From assembly GCA_002408185.1 (NCBI GenBank), contig DHQV01000042.1:1-14861 (forward strand): 14,861 nucleotides of DNA, in the 5' to 3' direction. Origin of the DNA: Deltaproteobacteria bacterium UBA5329 (GTDB lineage: Bacteria > Desulfobacterota > Syntrophorhabdia > Syntrophorhabdales > Syntrophorhabdaceae). How positions within the stretch are numbered: position 1 is the first letter of the stretch; each line of letters opens with the position of its first letter. Shown here piece by piece: positions 13,493 to 14,861 of the stretch. The notes beneath the pieces were generated by a model, which was given only the letters and a program-made list of their open reading frames with translations, was not told where the DNA came from and ran no database searches. The translations under genes were made by a program, and so were the position numbers.

Positions 13493-14311
13493 CTACAGTG
13501 GTTTGTGATAGATCACCTGGTTTGTCCACGGCGCCGGATAGCCCGCCGTTGCGCAAACCTCCTGTATTGCCCTGTTCGTATCGAAGAACACTTGCCAATA
13601 ATTGTTGTTGTGGCAGAAAGGACGCACGGCGAGGACCGGGCCGGCGAGATTGAATTCCAGTATCTCCACCGATGGAGCGGGGGAATCAATTACGTTGGGT
13701 ATTTTCTTCACCCGCTCTGCAAGGCGCTCGGCCGCTTCATTGGGGTCCACACCTTGGGCAAGCTGAGCTTTCAGGTCGACGCGGCGGAACGGGTTGGTTG
13801 TGTAGTTGACTATGTTGTCCGACAGGATCTTGTTGTTGCCCACAACGACGCGGAGATTGTCAACCGTGTCGATGGTTGTCGCGAACAGCCCTATCTCCCT
13901 GACATCACCTGTTATCCCCGCTGCCGTGATCATGTCCCCGACATGGAAAGGCCTCAAGATGATGAGAAAGGCGCCGGCCGCGAAATTCGCCAGGAGACCT
14001 CCCCAGGCGGCCCCGATAGCTATGCCTGCTGCCGCTATGAGCGCCACGAAGGATGTGGTCTGGATGCCGAAGATGGAAAGGATCGCTATGACAAGGACGA
14101 TCTTGAGGATGATCCGGATAGTGGCGTCGAAGTACTTGATGAGGGTTGGGTCCAGTTTTTGCGCCCGCATCCCTCTTCCCGAAAGGTTCCCGATGATCTT
14201 GATCGCCCAGCTTCCAATTACCCACAGAACGATGGCTCCAAGTATCTTCCACCCGACAGGGATAAGATAAGCGGTTAAAAAACGGTCGAAGTTGGTCAAG
14301 GTATTGATCAT
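13493..14311 (-). CDS. Small-conductance mechanosensitive channel, MscS family
   Basis: This 272-residue inner-membrane channel opens under membrane tension to release solutes during hypo-osmotic shock. Three membrane helices are visible: about 17-40, 63-84 and the pore helix 88-118. The pore segment is Gly/Ala-rich, AAAGIAIGAAWGGLLANFAAG, followed by the conserved LRPFHVGDMI turn into the beta domain. VVVGNNKILSDNIVNYTTNP and a C-terminal alpha/beta domain complete the family layout. Its length is close to the E. coli channel (286 residues). GGAGGG lies 5 nt before the ATG. A TATAGT (minus strand, 14423-14418) could be its -10 box, without a clear -35. The 181-nt gap to the ferredoxin stop suggests separate transcription. 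Confidence 0.9.
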   Translation of the reverse strand: MINTLTNFDRFLTAYLIPVGWKILGAIVLWVIGSWAIKIIGNLSGRGMRAQKLDPTLIKYFDATIRIILKIVLVIAILSIFGIQTTSFVALIAAAGIAIGAAWGGLLANFAAGAFLIILRPFHVGDMITAAGITGDVREIGLFATTIDTVDNLRVVVGNNKILSDNIVNYTTNPFRRVDLKAQLAQGVDPNEAAERLAERVKKIPNVIDSPAPSVEILEFNLAGPVLAVRPFCHNNNYWQVFFDTNRAIQEVCATAGYPAPWTNQVIYHKPL

Positions 14312-14363
14312 TGTACCCTCCCCGGGTTACCGCGATCTCGTGCGGTCTTTTTGATAGCCAACC

Positions 14364-14383
14364 TGATACGCGGTGGCGTATCA
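14364..14383. promoter_or_regulatory. 8-bp inverted repeat upstream of mscS
   Basis: TGATACGC and GCGTATCA pair perfectly around GGTG. The site lies 53 nt upstream of the MscS start, between its possible -10 box and the ATG. It could be an operator or a leader hairpin. No T-tract follows on the minus strand, so it is unlikely to terminate the ferredoxin transcript. Confidence 0.4.
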
Positions 14384-14545
14384 TCGCGTTTTGCGTGCAT
14401 CCGGTTTACCTGACCTTACTATAAATCCGCCAAGCAGCTGCGGACACATATTAAAGATTATCCCCTGACAACCTCTTCTTTGCAAGACCGATTTTAAGGA
14501 TGACGTCACGGAGCATTGCCCCATGCGACGGCGTGGAACAATGGA

Positions 14546-14861
14546 TTACCAAAGGTTTGCGACGGCGGGGATAGTGTTGCGTTCTTTGAGGTCTATTGCC
14601 CCGGCGTTGCATACGGAACGGCAGACGCCGCAACCATAACACGATCTCTGGTTGATGAACGCCGATCCGGTGACTGCATTATACCTGATCGCGCCAAACT
14701 GGCATACGGACAGGCACGCGAGGCAGCCCGTGCATGTGTCAGGGGATGCCTCCGCGACATATTCGGCGCGGAACATGAAAGGGATGCCGTGCGCCACCGT
14801 ACGCATCGCCAGGCATTCGGTGCGGCCGCAATTGCATATGGCGGCAATGAAGGGTGTTTTA
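14546..14861 (-). CDS. 2[4Fe-4S] ferredoxin-domain protein, partial (runs off right edge)
   Basis: The minus-strand frame is open from the window edge to TGA-type stop at 14546-14548, so the N-terminus is missing. An internal ATG at 14806 is probably not the start, since codons upstream of it read IAAICNCGRTECLAM, with a CNC...C pattern seen in longer relatives. The visible part has two full cluster motifs, CTGCLACLSVCQFGAI and CYGCGVCRSVCNAGAI, joined by 18 or so residues, and a short tail ending ANLW. It is likely a cytoplasmic electron carrier or the C-terminal electron-transfer domain of a larger redox protein. No partner is visible in the window. Confidence 0.82.
   Translation of the reverse strand, partial: KTPFIAAICNCGRTECLAMRTVAHGIPFMFRAEYVAEASPDTCTGCLACLSVCQFGAIRYNAVTGSAFINQRSCYGCGVCRSVCNAGAIDLKERNTIPAVANLW

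Noticed and set aside
13505..14278. 257-codon plus-strand open frame opposite mscS
   Set aside because: It is antisense to an unmistakable MscS channel, has no ribosome-binding site and no recognisable motifs.

Overview
The window looks like a chromosomal segment of an anaerobic Gram-negative bacterium, most likely a deltaproteobacterial (Desulfobacterota/Syntrophia-like) lineage. The clues are an Asp-tRNA synthetase fused to GatC, an EFR1-type flavodoxin/ferredoxin protein, two DUF364 proteins, an edge 4Fe-4S ferredoxin, a lipobox lipoprotein and an MscS channel. The lineage is inferred from gene content alone; no database was searched. No rRNA, tRNA or CRISPR array was seen.

Layout. Positions 1-2830 are an accessory, eroded region. 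It holds a small dual-specificity-type phosphatase, a hicA fragment, the N-terminus of a RAYT/IS200-like transposase, a DHA2-type MFS exporter, and a hicB-hicA remnant. The two hicA fragments share a 32-bp direct repeat, so the exporter sits between copies of the same broken gene. Positions 2828-6253 hold two DUF4213/DUF364 paralogues and a pRiA4b ORF-3-like gene on the minus strand. Between them are a 100-residue unknown protein on the plus strand and a same-frame ORF directly after its stop codon.

The core is a plus-strand operon at 6449-11224 for transamidation of mischarged tRNA: AspRS-GatC fusion, GatA homologue and GatB, with a 10-nt gap and then a 4-nt overlap. The AspRS has residues typical of non-discriminating enzymes, so it should make Asp-tRNA(Asn). 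The GatA homologue keeps the amidase fold sequence but has lost all three catalytic residues (Lys to Gln, GGSSGGS segment deleted, nucleophile Ser to Glu). GatB keeps its metal/ATP-site motifs but has lost the usual YRYFPEPD loop. The simplest reading is a covalently tethered Asn-tRNA-forming complex that does not hydrolyse glutamine and takes ammonia directly or from another subunit. This is the most interesting system in the window.

Downstream are an EFR1 family protein, possibly on a leaderless transcript, and an overlapping cysteine-cluster (YkgJ-like) protein, closed by a strong hairpin terminator at 12641-12670. From 12719 to the right edge all genes are on the minus strand: a lipoprotein with its own good sigma-70-type promoter, an MscS channel, and a 4Fe-4S ferredoxin protein that runs off the window.
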